Assembly (NCBI GenBank): GCA_017512365.1
Contig: JAFWGQ010000057.1
Coordinates: 1 to 58,825, forward strand
DNA length: 58,825 bases
From: Mogibacterium sp.
GTDB lineage: Bacteria > Bacillota > Clostridia > Peptostreptococcales > Anaerovoracaceae
Direction: 5' to 3'
Below are positions 20,001 to 27,479 of this stretch, one piece after another. Each line of letters begins with the position of its first letter. Position 1 is the first letter of the stretch. The position numbers and the translations under genes are program-made. The notes under the pieces are model-generated. The model was not told where the DNA came from. It was given only the letters and a program-made list of their open reading frames with translations, and ran no database searches.

Positions 20001-20076
20001 CATGGAAAAGAACAGACTGAAAAGATTCCTGAAAAAGAAAGCAGAACTCGAGAACAAACTGGCAGACAAACTGTAG
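17071..20076 (+). CDS. Ene-reductase (OYE/2-enoate reductase type) fused to a short-chain dehydrogenase
   Basis: This 1001-residue protein joins two enzymes. Residues 1-340 form an FMN TIM barrel of the Old Yellow Enzyme type ('LHHAGRQG', 'ELHGAHGYLIQQFLSPYTN'). An iron-sulfur motif follows (C383, C386, C389, C405). FAD and NAD(P) domains start near 428 ('VIVIGAGPSGLTA') and 552 ('VIVIGSGMTGLET'). Up to about 700 it looks like a BaiCD/2,4-dienoyl-CoA/2-enoate reductase. Residues 735-1001 form an SDR with 'TGASSGIG', 'NAGAP' and catalytic Y879/K883. One part should reduce an activated C=C bond and the other oxidise or reduce an alcohol or ketone, possibly on the same substrate. The substrate is unknown. 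An internal ribosome site could also express the SDR alone. Confidence 0.88.
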   Translation: MYDMLFSPMKIGTMTVKNRIVMTAAEFSLGEPSGKVTPRLSDYYEERAKGGVGLIIPGICRVNDMAGAATYTQLAMSHDYHIEPMREMVEKLHSHGAKLAIQLHHAGRQGLASSINSLPAVIPVAERVPKFMDLMYKCTPVLLGMEEKGICFSVQAPSKVPCAPHGAARMHAMSNREVKKLIQDFIDAAERCKKAEVDAVELHGAHGYLIQQFLSPYTNHRTDEYGGSFENRMRFLEEIVTGIKQRCGKDYPLIVRLTVDEMYDRIGKPGTGYDLETGKRIAKRLEQLGVDAINVSSACYDVYNCWLEPTTYEPGWRKYLAKAIKETVDIPVIAANVMRTPEQAEKQLQEGYQDFVASARAFICDPHWPEKAQSGHPEDIQRCIGCLNCIRSFMTNAGEGKPGECALNMSIANERFYYDMPKDGRGRKVIVIGAGPSGLTASKTMAMRDFDVELYEKAEKAGGQVIAASSGSHKERLYWAIEDLLNAAKKEGVKVHLGKELTAEQIIKKGPYAVICATGGIPLRPHSIPGTDRDDVIAAPDLLLGNAAIKDSRVIVIGSGMTGLETTEILNEQGNEVTVVEMADDIAPGAWFQLIDDEMERIKPYGTKFMTGTKLCSIEDGGVIVEDKATGEQQKLKADYVVLAMGVRPNTALADKLKELGFENVYCTGDAEKSGTIAHACHSAYDTVMNIGKGNNETGVKADDSKTVKVKEASAMGGINRITELVLKKELNEIRGKSVVITGASSGIGKEVLDRLADPAKNNKVLATSRTIEKLTGYGDNVTLFNSDVSTKEGVDALFEKAESMFGKIDIVIANAGAPYYEKFDYVDWDRIQNIFSLNTISPIYTYTKYLEHLKGREGHLAWTISAMGEMAIPGYALYTSTKFAMKGFQEAIRLEAPKNLRLTAVYPVSTATNFFNVGGNGIDVGRPFPVQKAELVADRMIDGIEKAKEHIYPCRIWKPSKALMTVVPQIKSFYWGMEKNRLKRFLKKKAELENKLADKL
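19200..19218 (+). promoter_or_regulatory. Internal in-frame ribosome site at the SDR domain boundary
   Basis: GAAGGAGG lies nine bases before an in-frame ATG (19216, Met716), exactly in the linker between the reductase and the SDR domain. It could start a separate 286-residue SDR, or it may be a remnant from before the two genes fused. Confidence 0.5.
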
Positions 20077-20089
20077 AAAGGAAAATGAA

Positions 20090-21238
20090 ATGGCTAATAT
20101 TCATGACATTACCAGAGACCGTTGGATGCTTTACGGCCCGCTCTCAAGAAAGGGCTATGATTGGTGGTGGCATTCGATGACTGCAGAGAACGCCGAGACC
20201 GGCGAAAAGAAAGCGTTCTACATCGAATTTTTTACGTGCAACCCGGCGCTCGCGGAGGACGAGCCAGTGATCGTATGGAACGACCCGGAGGCACAGGCTG
20301 CAGGCAGAAGGCCTTCGTATCTTATGGTCAACGCGGGCTTCTGGGGAGAGGACCACGGACAGCTGCATAGATTCTTCTCGCTTAAAGATGTGGACATACA
20401 CGCCACTGCTCCATACAGCATCGCTGCGGACGACTGCAGGTGCAGCGAGGTGCACACCGAAGGCCATATAAAGGTCACGCCTGAAGAGGCCGAGGCACAT
20501 CCTGAGTGGATGAGCGACGCCGGCGAGATAAGCTGGAAGTTCGACATCCGCAAGGAGATCGCCTTCCACGTCGGATACGGCGCCAGCAAGTTCTTCAGGG
20601 CGATCAACGCCTTCGAGATGTTCTGGCACGCTGAGGGCATGAAATCGGCGTTCACCGGCGAGATCACCCTCAACGGCGTAAAGTACATCCTCAGGCCTGA
20701 AACATGCAACGGCTACTCCGACAAGAACTGGGGCGGCGATTTCACGAGCCCTTGGGTATGGCTCTCTTCCAACAACCTCAAGAGCATGATCAGCGGCAGA
20801 AAGCTGGAGAACAGCGTGTTCAACATCGGCGGCGGCAGACCTAAGGTGTTCGGAATAGCGCTCAACAGGAAGCTCCTGGGAGAGTTCTACTATGAGGGGA
20901 AGGACTATGAATTCAACTTCTCGAAGTTCTGGACTCTGTCGCGCACGAAGTTCGACTGCTGGGAGACCGATGACGAGATCCACTGGCATGTGCTGCAGAC
21001 AACAAAGAACGCCAGGCTTGACACACAGATAAGATGCGCCAAGAAGGAGATGCTCAACATCAAGTACGAGGCTCCTACAGGCTACAAGAAGCACAACAGA
21101 CTGTGGAACGGCGGCACAGGCACGGGTACTCTCAAACTTTATAAACGCTCGCTCTTTGGGCGAAGTGAAAAACTGATCGATGAAGTATACGCCGAGGGCA
21201 TAGGCTGCGAATACGGCGAATACTGCGATCCGGAATAG
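20090..21238 (+). CDS. Tocopherol-cyclase-like / AttH-type lipocalin-fold protein
   Basis: The 382-residue protein resembles the tocopherol cyclase/carotenoid hydratase (CrtC, AttH) superfamily. The best signature is 'DKNWGGDFTSPWVWLSSNN' at about 218-236, the central motif of tocopherol-cyclase-like proteins. It is rich in Trp and beta structure and has no signal peptide. Family members bind or modify hydrophobic, often isoprenoid or quinone-like, substrates. It starts 13 bases after the fusion gene and has a GAAAGGA site, so it belongs to the operon. A hydrophobic substrate for the pathway is a reasonable inference. Confidence 0.65.
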   Translation: MANIHDITRDRWMLYGPLSRKGYDWWWHSMTAENAETGEKKAFYIEFFTCNPALAEDEPVIVWNDPEAQAAGRRPSYLMVNAGFWGEDHGQLHRFFSLKDVDIHATAPYSIAADDCRCSEVHTEGHIKVTPEEAEAHPEWMSDAGEISWKFDIRKEIAFHVGYGASKFFRAINAFEMFWHAEGMKSAFTGEITLNGVKYILRPETCNGYSDKNWGGDFTSPWVWLSSNNLKSMISGRKLENSVFNIGGGRPKVFGIALNRKLLGEFYYEGKDYEFNFSKFWTLSRTKFDCWETDDEIHWHVLQTTKNARLDTQIRCAKKEMLNIKYEAPTGYKKHNRLWNGGTGTGTLKLYKRSLFGRSEKLIDEVYAEGIGCEYGEYCDPE

Positions 21239-21250
21239 GAGAGGAGTCAG

Positions 21251-23227
21251 ATGAGATCCTGCACTGGGAAAATCCTTAAGGTCGATCTGTCCGCAGGAAC
21301 GACCGCAGTCGAGAACATACCTGATGAAGTCTACGAGGCCGTGCTTTCAGGCAAGGGCCTCGGAGCATGGTATCTGTACAAAAACATACCCGCAGGAGCG
21401 GATCCCCTGGGACCTGACAACATCCTGGGCTTCTGCTCGGGAGCGCTTACCGGTACGGGAGCTTTCATGACGGGCAGGTTCACTGTCGTATGCAAAAGCC
21501 CTCTTACGGGAGGCTGGGGCGACGCCAACTGCGGCGGAGTCTTTTCGCCTGCCATAAAGCAGTGCGGCTATGACGCCATATTCATAAGCGGCGTATCCGA
21601 AAAGCCGGTCTATCTGTACTGCGGCAACAAGGGAGCCGAGATAAGGGACGCTTCCGAATACTGGGGCCTTGATGCCGTCGAGGCAGAGAACAGGCTCCTT
21701 GCCGAAAACAGCGGAGGAAAGAAGCCTCGCATAGCCGTGATCGGTCAGGCAGGCGAGAACCTGTCTCTGATCTCGGGCATATGCAATGAAGGCGGCAGGA
21801 TAGCCGGAAGAAGCGGTGTCGGAGCCGTGATGGGCAGCAAGAAGCTCAAGGCTGTCGTCCTCGCGGGCAGCAGAGCCATGCCGTGCGCGGACCCCGCTGC
21901 AGTAAAGGCTCTGTCGAAACAGCTCGGCAGCAAGATCAATAAGATGTGGATCCCTAAAGGACTGGGAGGCGGCATCGGTCTGATGGGGATAGGCATGGGC
22001 AGCAGCCCGTATGTTCTTCCTCTTGACGGATCCATGACTGCATACCTTTTCCGCGAATGGGGCACGCCTTCGAATACTCCTCTTGCCATAACCAGCGGCG
22101 ACGGGCCTCTCAAAAACTGGGGCGCCGGTCCGGCTGAAGTAAAAGGCCTGCGCCTTGCGCTGGACTATAACCCGGAGAAGATAAACAGGATCGAAGAAGC
22201 GAAGTATCACTGCTACTCGTGTCCTCTGGGATGCGGCGGCAGGCTGGATATCTCTGGAGTGAAATACAGCGAATACTACGAGACACATAAACCTGAGTAC
22301 GAAACTCTGCAGGCCTTCGGGCCTCTCTGCGTCAACCGCGACATGGATTCAGTGCTGTACATGAACGAGCTGCTGAACCGTGCCGGCATGGACTCCATAT
22401 CCGCCGGCAATACCGTCGCCTGGGCCATAGAGTGCTATGAGAACGGAATACTCACAAAGGAGCAGACCGACGGTCTCGAACTGAAGTGGGGCAGCTTTGA
22501 GGCCGAGATCGAACTGATCCGGAAGATGATCGCCCGCGAAGGCTTCGGAAACGATCTTGCCGACGGTGTGAAACGCGCTTCAGAAAAGTACGGCGGCAAA
22601 GAATACGCCATGCATGTTGGCGGACAGGAGCCGGGCATGCATGATACCAGAAACGACCCGCAGCTCGGCATACACATGGTGGCAGAACCTGCGCCGGGCA
22701 AGCATACCATAGGCATGGGCGTCCAGTACAACGCCATGTCGCTCTGCGACATATGCAGCTGGGCTCCTCCTGCTTCTCTTCATCCAAAGGCGGATGATCT
22801 CGAAGCGACTGAAACTCTGGCTCTCATATCCAAAGCGAACGCCTGCTACTCGATGCTGTTCGACGGTATCGGGGGCTGTTATTACGCCGAGATGATGGGC
22901 GTCCACATGTATAAAGCGATAGAGTATATCAACGCGGCTGCCGGATGGGACTACGACGGCGATCATTACATGGAGATAGGAGAGCGCATACAGACGATCC
23001 GGCAGATGTTCAATGTAAAGCACGGATATGAGCCGGCTGATGTAAAGCTTCCGAAGCGCATGCAGGGGGAACCGCCCCTTAAGACCGGTCCGCTGAAAGG
23101 GGTCACTCTGAAAAACGACGAGCAGGTCGCGATGCACTGGAAGGCCTTCGGCTGGGACGAAAAGACCGGACACCCGCTTCCTGAGACCATAGAAAAACTG
23201 GGGATAAACAGACTTATGGAGATGTAA
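21251..23227 (+). CDS. Tungsten-containing aldehyde:ferredoxin oxidoreductase family protein (AOR-2)
   Basis: A 658-residue AOR-family enzyme that should carry a bis-pyranopterin tungsten site and one [4Fe-4S] cluster. The N-terminal domain includes 'LTGGWGDANCGGVFSPA' and 'AGRSGVGAVMGSKKLKA'. The cluster ligands are C321, C324, C328 and C360. It is only distantly similar to the other AOR in the window. Its 'GDANCGG' segment recalls BamB, the tungsten subunit of class II benzoyl-CoA reductase, but the assignment is uncertain. An adjacent ferredoxin gene and two dehydratase-like genes suggest low-potential reductive chemistry. The start has a strong AGGAGAGGAG. Confidence 0.85.
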   Translation: MRSCTGKILKVDLSAGTTAVENIPDEVYEAVLSGKGLGAWYLYKNIPAGADPLGPDNILGFCSGALTGTGAFMTGRFTVVCKSPLTGGWGDANCGGVFSPAIKQCGYDAIFISGVSEKPVYLYCGNKGAEIRDASEYWGLDAVEAENRLLAENSGGKKPRIAVIGQAGENLSLISGICNEGGRIAGRSGVGAVMGSKKLKAVVLAGSRAMPCADPAAVKALSKQLGSKINKMWIPKGLGGGIGLMGIGMGSSPYVLPLDGSMTAYLFREWGTPSNTPLAITSGDGPLKNWGAGPAEVKGLRLALDYNPEKINRIEEAKYHCYSCPLGCGGRLDISGVKYSEYYETHKPEYETLQAFGPLCVNRDMDSVLYMNELLNRAGMDSISAGNTVAWAIECYENGILTKEQTDGLELKWGSFEAEIELIRKMIAREGFGNDLADGVKRASEKYGGKEYAMHVGGQEPGMHDTRNDPQLGIHMVAEPAPGKHTIGMGVQYNAMSLCDICSWAPPASLHPKADDLEATETLALISKANACYSMLFDGIGGCYYAEMMGVHMYKAIEYINAAAGWDYDGDHYMEIGERIQTIRQMFNVKHGYEPADVKLPKRMQGEPPLKTGPLKGVTLKNDEQVAMHWKAFGWDEKTGHPLPETIEKLGINRLMEM

Positions 23228-23228
23228 G

Positions 23229-23462
23229 ATGGCGAATGCAAAGAAGATACCGAGCTTTCATTATGAGAACTGCGTGAGCTGCAGCATCTGCGTTCAGGCA
23301 TGTCCGGCCGGAGCGATCGATCTGACAAAGCCGGGCAAGAGCGGCAGATACCGCAATCTCTTTCCCGAACTGGTGAACGAAAGGTGCACAGGCTGCGCCT
23401 TATGCGCAAAAAGCTGCCCGATGGACTGCATCAACATGCAGGCTGTATATGAGACGGAATAG
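23229..23462 (+). CDS. 2[4Fe-4S] ferredoxin-like protein
   Basis: The 77-residue protein has two CxxCxxCxxxC motifs ('CVSCSICVQAC' and 'CTGCALCAKSC'), each binding a [4Fe-4S] cluster. It starts one base after the AOR-2 stop, so it is the likely electron partner or small subunit of AOR-2, or the donor to the dehydratase-like pair that follows. Confidence 0.9.
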   Translation: MANAKKIPSFHYENCVSCSICVQACPAGAIDLTKPGKSGRYRNLFPELVNERCTGCALCAKSCPMDCINMQAVYETE

Positions 23463-23494
23463 ATAAACTTTTAAAGGAAAAAGGGTAGAGAATC

Positions 23495-24691
23495 ATGAGA
23501 GATCTTAAGCACATCCATTATTATGAGGAACTGCTCGAACAGACCGCGAACGAACTGGTGCTGAAGGAGAAGGAGGAAGGCGGCATAGCGGCAGGCTATA
23601 CCTGCTATTATCTGCCTGAAGTGCTCCTTAACTGCGGGAAGGCTTTTTCAGTCAGGCTGAGGGCTCCGAATACCGGTTCCCTCGACATAAGCCAGTACTA
23701 CATGTCGAGCTTCATCTGTGGCTATACGAGAGCACTCTTTGAGAGAGCTTTTGAGGGAGGCATGAACTTCCTCGATTTTTACGCGAGCTCGGACACCTGC
23801 CAGCAGATGGTGCGGGTGGTCGAAAACATAAGAGAACTCGGTCTCATCAGTAATCCGGACTTCGGATGGGGCATCATAGACGCTCCTCTGAAGATAAGCC
23901 CGCACGGTATAAAGCTGTATACCGACCAGATAAGGGACCACATATTGAAGCCGATGTCCGAAAAGTACGGCATCGACATATCCGATGAGTCCATACGTGC
24001 TGCGGTCAGAGAACACAACGAGATGTGTGCCGTTTTCGAAGAGATAACGGAGATGAGAAAACCGGAGGTTCCGGGTATCACACCGAGGGAGTTCCATATA
24101 CTATCACTTGTGAGCTACGCCTGCCCGACCGCTAAGATACTGCCGTATCTCAGAGAGAGCCTTGAGGATCTCAGAGAGCGTAAGCCTGATCCGCCGGGGC
24201 GATGGAGAGCACGCATCGTTGTGGTCGGAAGTGAACTCGACGACTACGGTTTTTCGGAGATACTTGAGAACGCGCGCTGCTATGCGGCGGCCGACCGCTA
24301 CTGCTTCGGATCCTTCCCGGGAAGGCAGCAGATACATCTTACAGAAGATGAGCCCGCTCTCGATCAGGTATGCCGGTTCTATCTTGAGACGAATCAGTGC
24401 CCGCGCTTCATGTCGCAGGAGAAGATAAGAGACAGACGCGAGACCGTGAAAAGACTGGCCGAAGAGTACCATGCCGACGGGGTGGTTATAGAGCAGGCCA
24501 AATTCTGCGACTTCTGGGGATACGAGCGCACTCTGAACACTCAGGTGCTGTCAGAGGAGTACGGGCTTCCGACACTCGGCATAGACCGCGAATATGTGGT
24601 CAGAGGCTCGGGACAGCTTGCTACCAGGATCCAGGCATTTGTAGAGAGCCTTGAATACAAGAAGATAAAGAAGGGCGGTGGAGAGCTGTGA
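23495..24691 (+). CDS. 2-hydroxyacyl-CoA dehydratase/benzoyl-CoA reductase family protein, subunit 1
   Basis: This 398-residue protein belongs to the HgdA/HgdB/BcrB/BcrC family, whose members bind a [4Fe-4S] or double-cubane cluster and receive one high-energy electron. Three well-spaced Cys match family ligands: C75 ('SFICGYTRA'), C102 ('SSDTCQQM') and C338 ('KFCDFWG'). The later segment 'EEYHADGVVIEQAKFCDFW' followed by 'GLPTLGIDREY' is typical of the family. It overlaps the next gene by four bases (GTGA), so the two are translationally coupled and probably form a heterodimer. No CoA-transferase gene is nearby, so the substrate may not be a CoA ester. Confidence 0.85.
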   Translation: MRDLKHIHYYEELLEQTANELVLKEKEEGGIAAGYTCYYLPEVLLNCGKAFSVRLRAPNTGSLDISQYYMSSFICGYTRALFERAFEGGMNFLDFYASSDTCQQMVRVVENIRELGLISNPDFGWGIIDAPLKISPHGIKLYTDQIRDHILKPMSEKYGIDISDESIRAAVREHNEMCAVFEEITEMRKPEVPGITPREFHILSLVSYACPTAKILPYLRESLEDLRERKPDPPGRWRARIVVVGSELDDYGFSEILENARCYAAADRYCFGSFPGRQQIHLTEDEPALDQVCRFYLETNQCPRFMSQEKIRDRRETVKRLAEEYHADGVVIEQAKFCDFWGYERTLNTQVLSEEYGLPTLGIDREYVVRGSGQLATRIQAFVESLEYKKIKKGGGEL

Positions 24692-26226
24692 AAAAGGGCA
24701 AAGCGGATCTTCTCAGAAAGGACACCGGCATCCTTAAGCACAGGGAGTGGCGCGGCATTAGCGACACCGTCTACGACTACAGCCAGTGGTGCCGCCTCTG
24801 GGGAATACTCATAAAATGGGCTGCCTCACATCCGGTGCAGAATGTGAAGGCTGTGATGAGATACCGCTGGATGTTCTCATACATAACTGTCGCGGCCTTT
24901 TTCGACCGCATATGCATGGGTCAGAGGGGAGCCGGACTCAGAGCTGCGCGGAGCAATCTGAACTATCTTGCGAGCGATGTGACGAAGACCCTTACGACCA
25001 TATTCTCGGCCGACATGAATCTTCATCCGGGCAGCAAAAAAGCAAGGGAACTGAACAAAAAGATCATATGCTTCGACGAGCTTCTGCCGGCGATACTCGG
25101 CAAGGGTTTTCCCGGCTGCAGTACCATACTCTTCCAGGAATATCCGATGTATCTGCCGTCCCTGATACACCAGCACAGTCCGGTGCACTACATAGAGCAG
25201 TCCGAGCTGTACGGTCTGCCGGCTGACGTGTGCCCGCTGCCTTCGTTCGAGGCGGGCCTTGCCATAGAAGACGATTTCCCTAAGATCGGCTGCTGCATGG
25301 TCACATCGAACATGCCCTGTGACGGCAGCATAATGACGACCATGATACAGGAAAGGCGCATAGGGCTGCCTTCGGTGCCTCTGAACGTGCCTCTGCGCTG
25401 GAAGGAAGACGAGGTGCAGGACTATGCTGTGGAAGAGATAAAGGAAGCCATATCCTTCATGGAGAAGCACACCGGCCGGAACTACGACTGGGATGCCCTG
25501 ACGGAAGCCTGCAGAATCTGGAACGCTCAGAACGAAGCCAAGTTCGAGAAGTGGGACATGAACAAAACGGATATACCGCCTCACACAGGCTCGTCAGCAT
25601 GGCTGTACAGGATATTCGAGCATCAGGCGGTCTGCGGAGAACCGGCAGCTCTCAGAAACGACCTTAAGGTGAACAGGATACTGCGCAGACAGGTCGCGAA
25701 GGGGAAGTGCCCCAAGACCATACGTCACAGAGCTATAATATGGAACACTCCGGCAAATAACTACGCCAACTTCAACAACTGGCTGCTCGACTGCTGGGGC
25801 ATTGACTCAGTCTGCGAGATGATAGATATACACGGAACGGATCTCATAGATACATCGAGCCGCGAGAGCATGCTGCTCGGCATAGCCGGCATGTACCAGA
25901 CATCCACCATGCGGGCCCATACCAAGGGCGGCAGCGAGGTCATGCTGGACGATCTCTGGGAGAAATACGAAGAATACAATGCTGACATGATAATCATGTT
26001 CGACCAGATATCCTGCAAGGGAGTCGGTGCGATCAACGGACTGTTCGAGGAGGGCGCCATGCATCGCGGCATACCGATGTGCCGGGTGAGGCAGGATCTC
26101 ATGGACCCTACATCGATAACAAGACGCGAGATGAGAAACGATGTGAACGTCTTCATGCTGACTGTGATGAAGGAAGAGCCGCTCGATGCCTCGCTTGTGG
26201 ATTTCGATGATGATAAGAGCTGGTAA
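24688..26226 (+). CDS. 2-hydroxyacyl-CoA dehydratase/benzoyl-CoA reductase family protein, subunit 2
   Basis: At 512 residues this is the larger partner and is longer than usual because of an N-terminal extension of about 60 residues. Family features are the helical 'DWDALTEACRIWNAQNEAKF' segment and a C-terminal half with 'YNADMIIMFDQISCKGVG' and 'RGIPMCRVRQDLMD'. Several extra Cys occur ('GCCMVTSNMPC', 'DCWGIDSVC'), so the cluster content may differ from HgdB. The GTG start overlaps the previous stop. The nearby CooC-type ATPase may activate or mature this pair. Confidence 0.82.
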   Translation: MKKGKADLLRKDTGILKHREWRGISDTVYDYSQWCRLWGILIKWAASHPVQNVKAVMRYRWMFSYITVAAFFDRICMGQRGAGLRAARSNLNYLASDVTKTLTTIFSADMNLHPGSKKARELNKKIICFDELLPAILGKGFPGCSTILFQEYPMYLPSLIHQHSPVHYIEQSELYGLPADVCPLPSFEAGLAIEDDFPKIGCCMVTSNMPCDGSIMTTMIQERRIGLPSVPLNVPLRWKEDEVQDYAVEEIKEAISFMEKHTGRNYDWDALTEACRIWNAQNEAKFEKWDMNKTDIPPHTGSSAWLYRIFEHQAVCGEPAALRNDLKVNRILRRQVAKGKCPKTIRHRAIIWNTPANNYANFNNWLLDCWGIDSVCEMIDIHGTDLIDTSSRESMLLGIAGMYQTSTMRAHTKGGSEVMLDDLWEKYEEYNADMIIMFDQISCKGVGAINGLFEEGAMHRGIPMCRVRQDLMDPTSITRREMRNDVNVFMLTVMKEEPLDASLVDFDDDKSW

Positions 26227-26243
26227 AGGGGAAGAGGACGAAA

Positions 26244-26477
26244 GTGAGAGTGAAGATATTCCCGCCGCGCGGCTGCGACAGAAGCGCCCTTGACGCCAGA
26301 TCCTGGGCCGAAATGCCGGAAGGCAGTACGGTCGGCGATGTGCTGAAACTCATAAAATGCAGCCCTGTAAGGGCAAAGATGCTGCTTGTGAGCGTGAACG
26401 GCGAACGGGCGAAGCTCGGAAGGGTGCTTGATGACGGAGACGTAGTAGGTTTCTTTTCGCCTGTCTCCGGAGGATAG
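26244..26477 (+). CDS. MoaD/ThiS-like sulfur-carrier protein ending in GG
   Basis: A 77-residue beta-grasp protein that ends in SPVSGG, so it can be adenylated and thiocarboxylated. 'GSTVGDVLKLIKCSPVRAKMLLVSVNGERA' and 'LDDGDVVGFFSPV' are typical of MoaD/ThiS. It could donate sulfur for the pterin of AOR-2, or for another product of this operon. A GTG start follows GAGGACGAAA. The likely partner E1 enzyme is at 34.2-34.9 kb. Confidence 0.8.
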   Translation: MRVKIFPPRGCDRSALDARSWAEMPEGSTVGDVLKLIKCSPVRAKMLLVSVNGERAKLGRVLDDGDVVGFFSPVSGG

Positions 26478-26481
26478 GGCA

Positions 26482-26709
26482 ATGGGACACAAAAAGTATG
26501 ATGAAGTCTGGGCGGTAGAGACAGAACGGGTAAAAGCGTTCTTTGATGAGTCCCGCAGCGGTCATAAATGCGATGTTACGGTCATGCCGATGCCGGTCAG
26601 AAGCATCGGACCGGTGAGCGTGCCGCAGACGAGGATCATCATCACCGGAGACGGAGCTGATGAACTTTACAGGAGATTCTGCCTGAAGTTCATGACTGCA
26701 GGAGGTTAG
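26482..26709 (+). CDS. Small protein of unknown function ending in GG
   Basis: I do not recognise this 75-residue protein. It begins MGHKKYDEVWAVETERVKAF and ends KFMTAGG. The C-terminal GG resembles the sulfur-carrier protein encoded immediately upstream, but I cannot see a clear beta-grasp pattern. It contains one Cys (about residue 31) and has no membrane segment. It has a GGAGGA site, lies four bases after the previous gene and four before the ATPase gene, so it is a true operon member and may be a small subunit or a second carrier protein. Confidence 0.75.
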   Translation: MGHKKYDEVWAVETERVKAFFDESRSGHKCDVTVMPMPVRSIGPVSVPQTRIIITGDGADELYRRFCLKFMTAGG

Positions 26710-26712
26710 GCG

Positions 26713-27453
26713 ATGAAAATTTTACTGTGCGGGAAGGGCGGCTGCGGAAAGAGCACCCTTGCGGCCCTTCTTGCCGGGGCGTATGCGGCAGACGGAAGGA
26801 ATGTGCTGGTAGTTGACTGCGATGAGTCGAATTACGGTCTTCACAGGCAGCTCGGCCTTGAGCTGCCTGAAGATCTCACTCATTATTTCGGAGGAAAGAA
26901 AGGGGCGTACAGGGAGTTCGACAGCAAGGGCAGAGTCTTTGAGAAGAAGTGGACTCCTGAGGATGTCCCTCCGGAATATACGAGCCGGAAAGACGGGATC
27001 AGGCTTATCGCCGTCGGAAAGATATCCGAAGCGGGCGAGGGCTGTGCATGCGGCATAGGCTTTCTTGCGAAGGAATTCCTGAACAACCTCGAGACAGGCG
27101 ATAACGACATCGTCATAGTCGATACGGAGGCAGGCGTTGAGCACTTCGGAAGGGGCGTGGACGAGTTTGCCGATGCCATCATAATGGTGGTCGATCCTTC
27201 ATACGAGTCCATACATCTGTCTGAGAAGGTGTGCGACATGTGCCGGGCATTCGGCAAGCCGGTATACATCGTCATCAACAAAGCGGATGAGGCTCAGGAA
27301 AAACTTATAAGAGAGACGATACGTGACAAGGAAGCTGTCATAGCGGCGATACGTCCCGACGCCGGCATCATGGAGGCGGGCCTGAAAGGAGAGCCTCTCT
27401 CTGCGGACATTCCGGCGTTAAGATCCATAAAGGATAAACTTGAAAAAGCCTGA
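26713..27453 (+). CDS. CooC-like MinD/ParA-family ATPase
   Basis: This 246-residue protein has the deviant Walker A motif 'GKGGCGKST' near residue 7, 'VVDCDESN' and 'VIVDTEAGVEHFGRG'. It has a CxC in 'GEGCACGIGFL', as in CooC, the ATPase that matures the nickel site of CO dehydrogenase. No CO dehydrogenase is present in the window. In this operon it more likely matures, or feeds ATP-driven electrons to, the dehydratase-like pair or AOR-2. Dehydratases of this type normally use an ASKHA-fold activator (HgdC type), which is absent here. Confidence 0.85.
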   Translation: MKILLCGKGGCGKSTLAALLAGAYAADGRNVLVVDCDESNYGLHRQLGLELPEDLTHYFGGKKGAYREFDSKGRVFEKKWTPEDVPPEYTSRKDGIRLIAVGKISEAGEGCACGIGFLAKEFLNNLETGDNDIVIVDTEAGVEHFGRGVDEFADAIIMVVDPSYESIHLSEKVCDMCRAFGKPVYIVINKADEAQEKLIRETIRDKEAVIAAIRPDAGIMEAGLKGEPLSADIPALRSIKDKLEKA

Positions 27454-27479
27454 CTGCTGAATGGTAAGCAAAGCATTAT

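Noticed and set aside
26713-27453. CooC-like gene as evidence for a CO dehydrogenase/acetyl-CoA pathway here
   Set aside because: No CO dehydrogenase, acetyl-CoA synthase or corrinoid protein gene lies in the window; the operon context points to another client.
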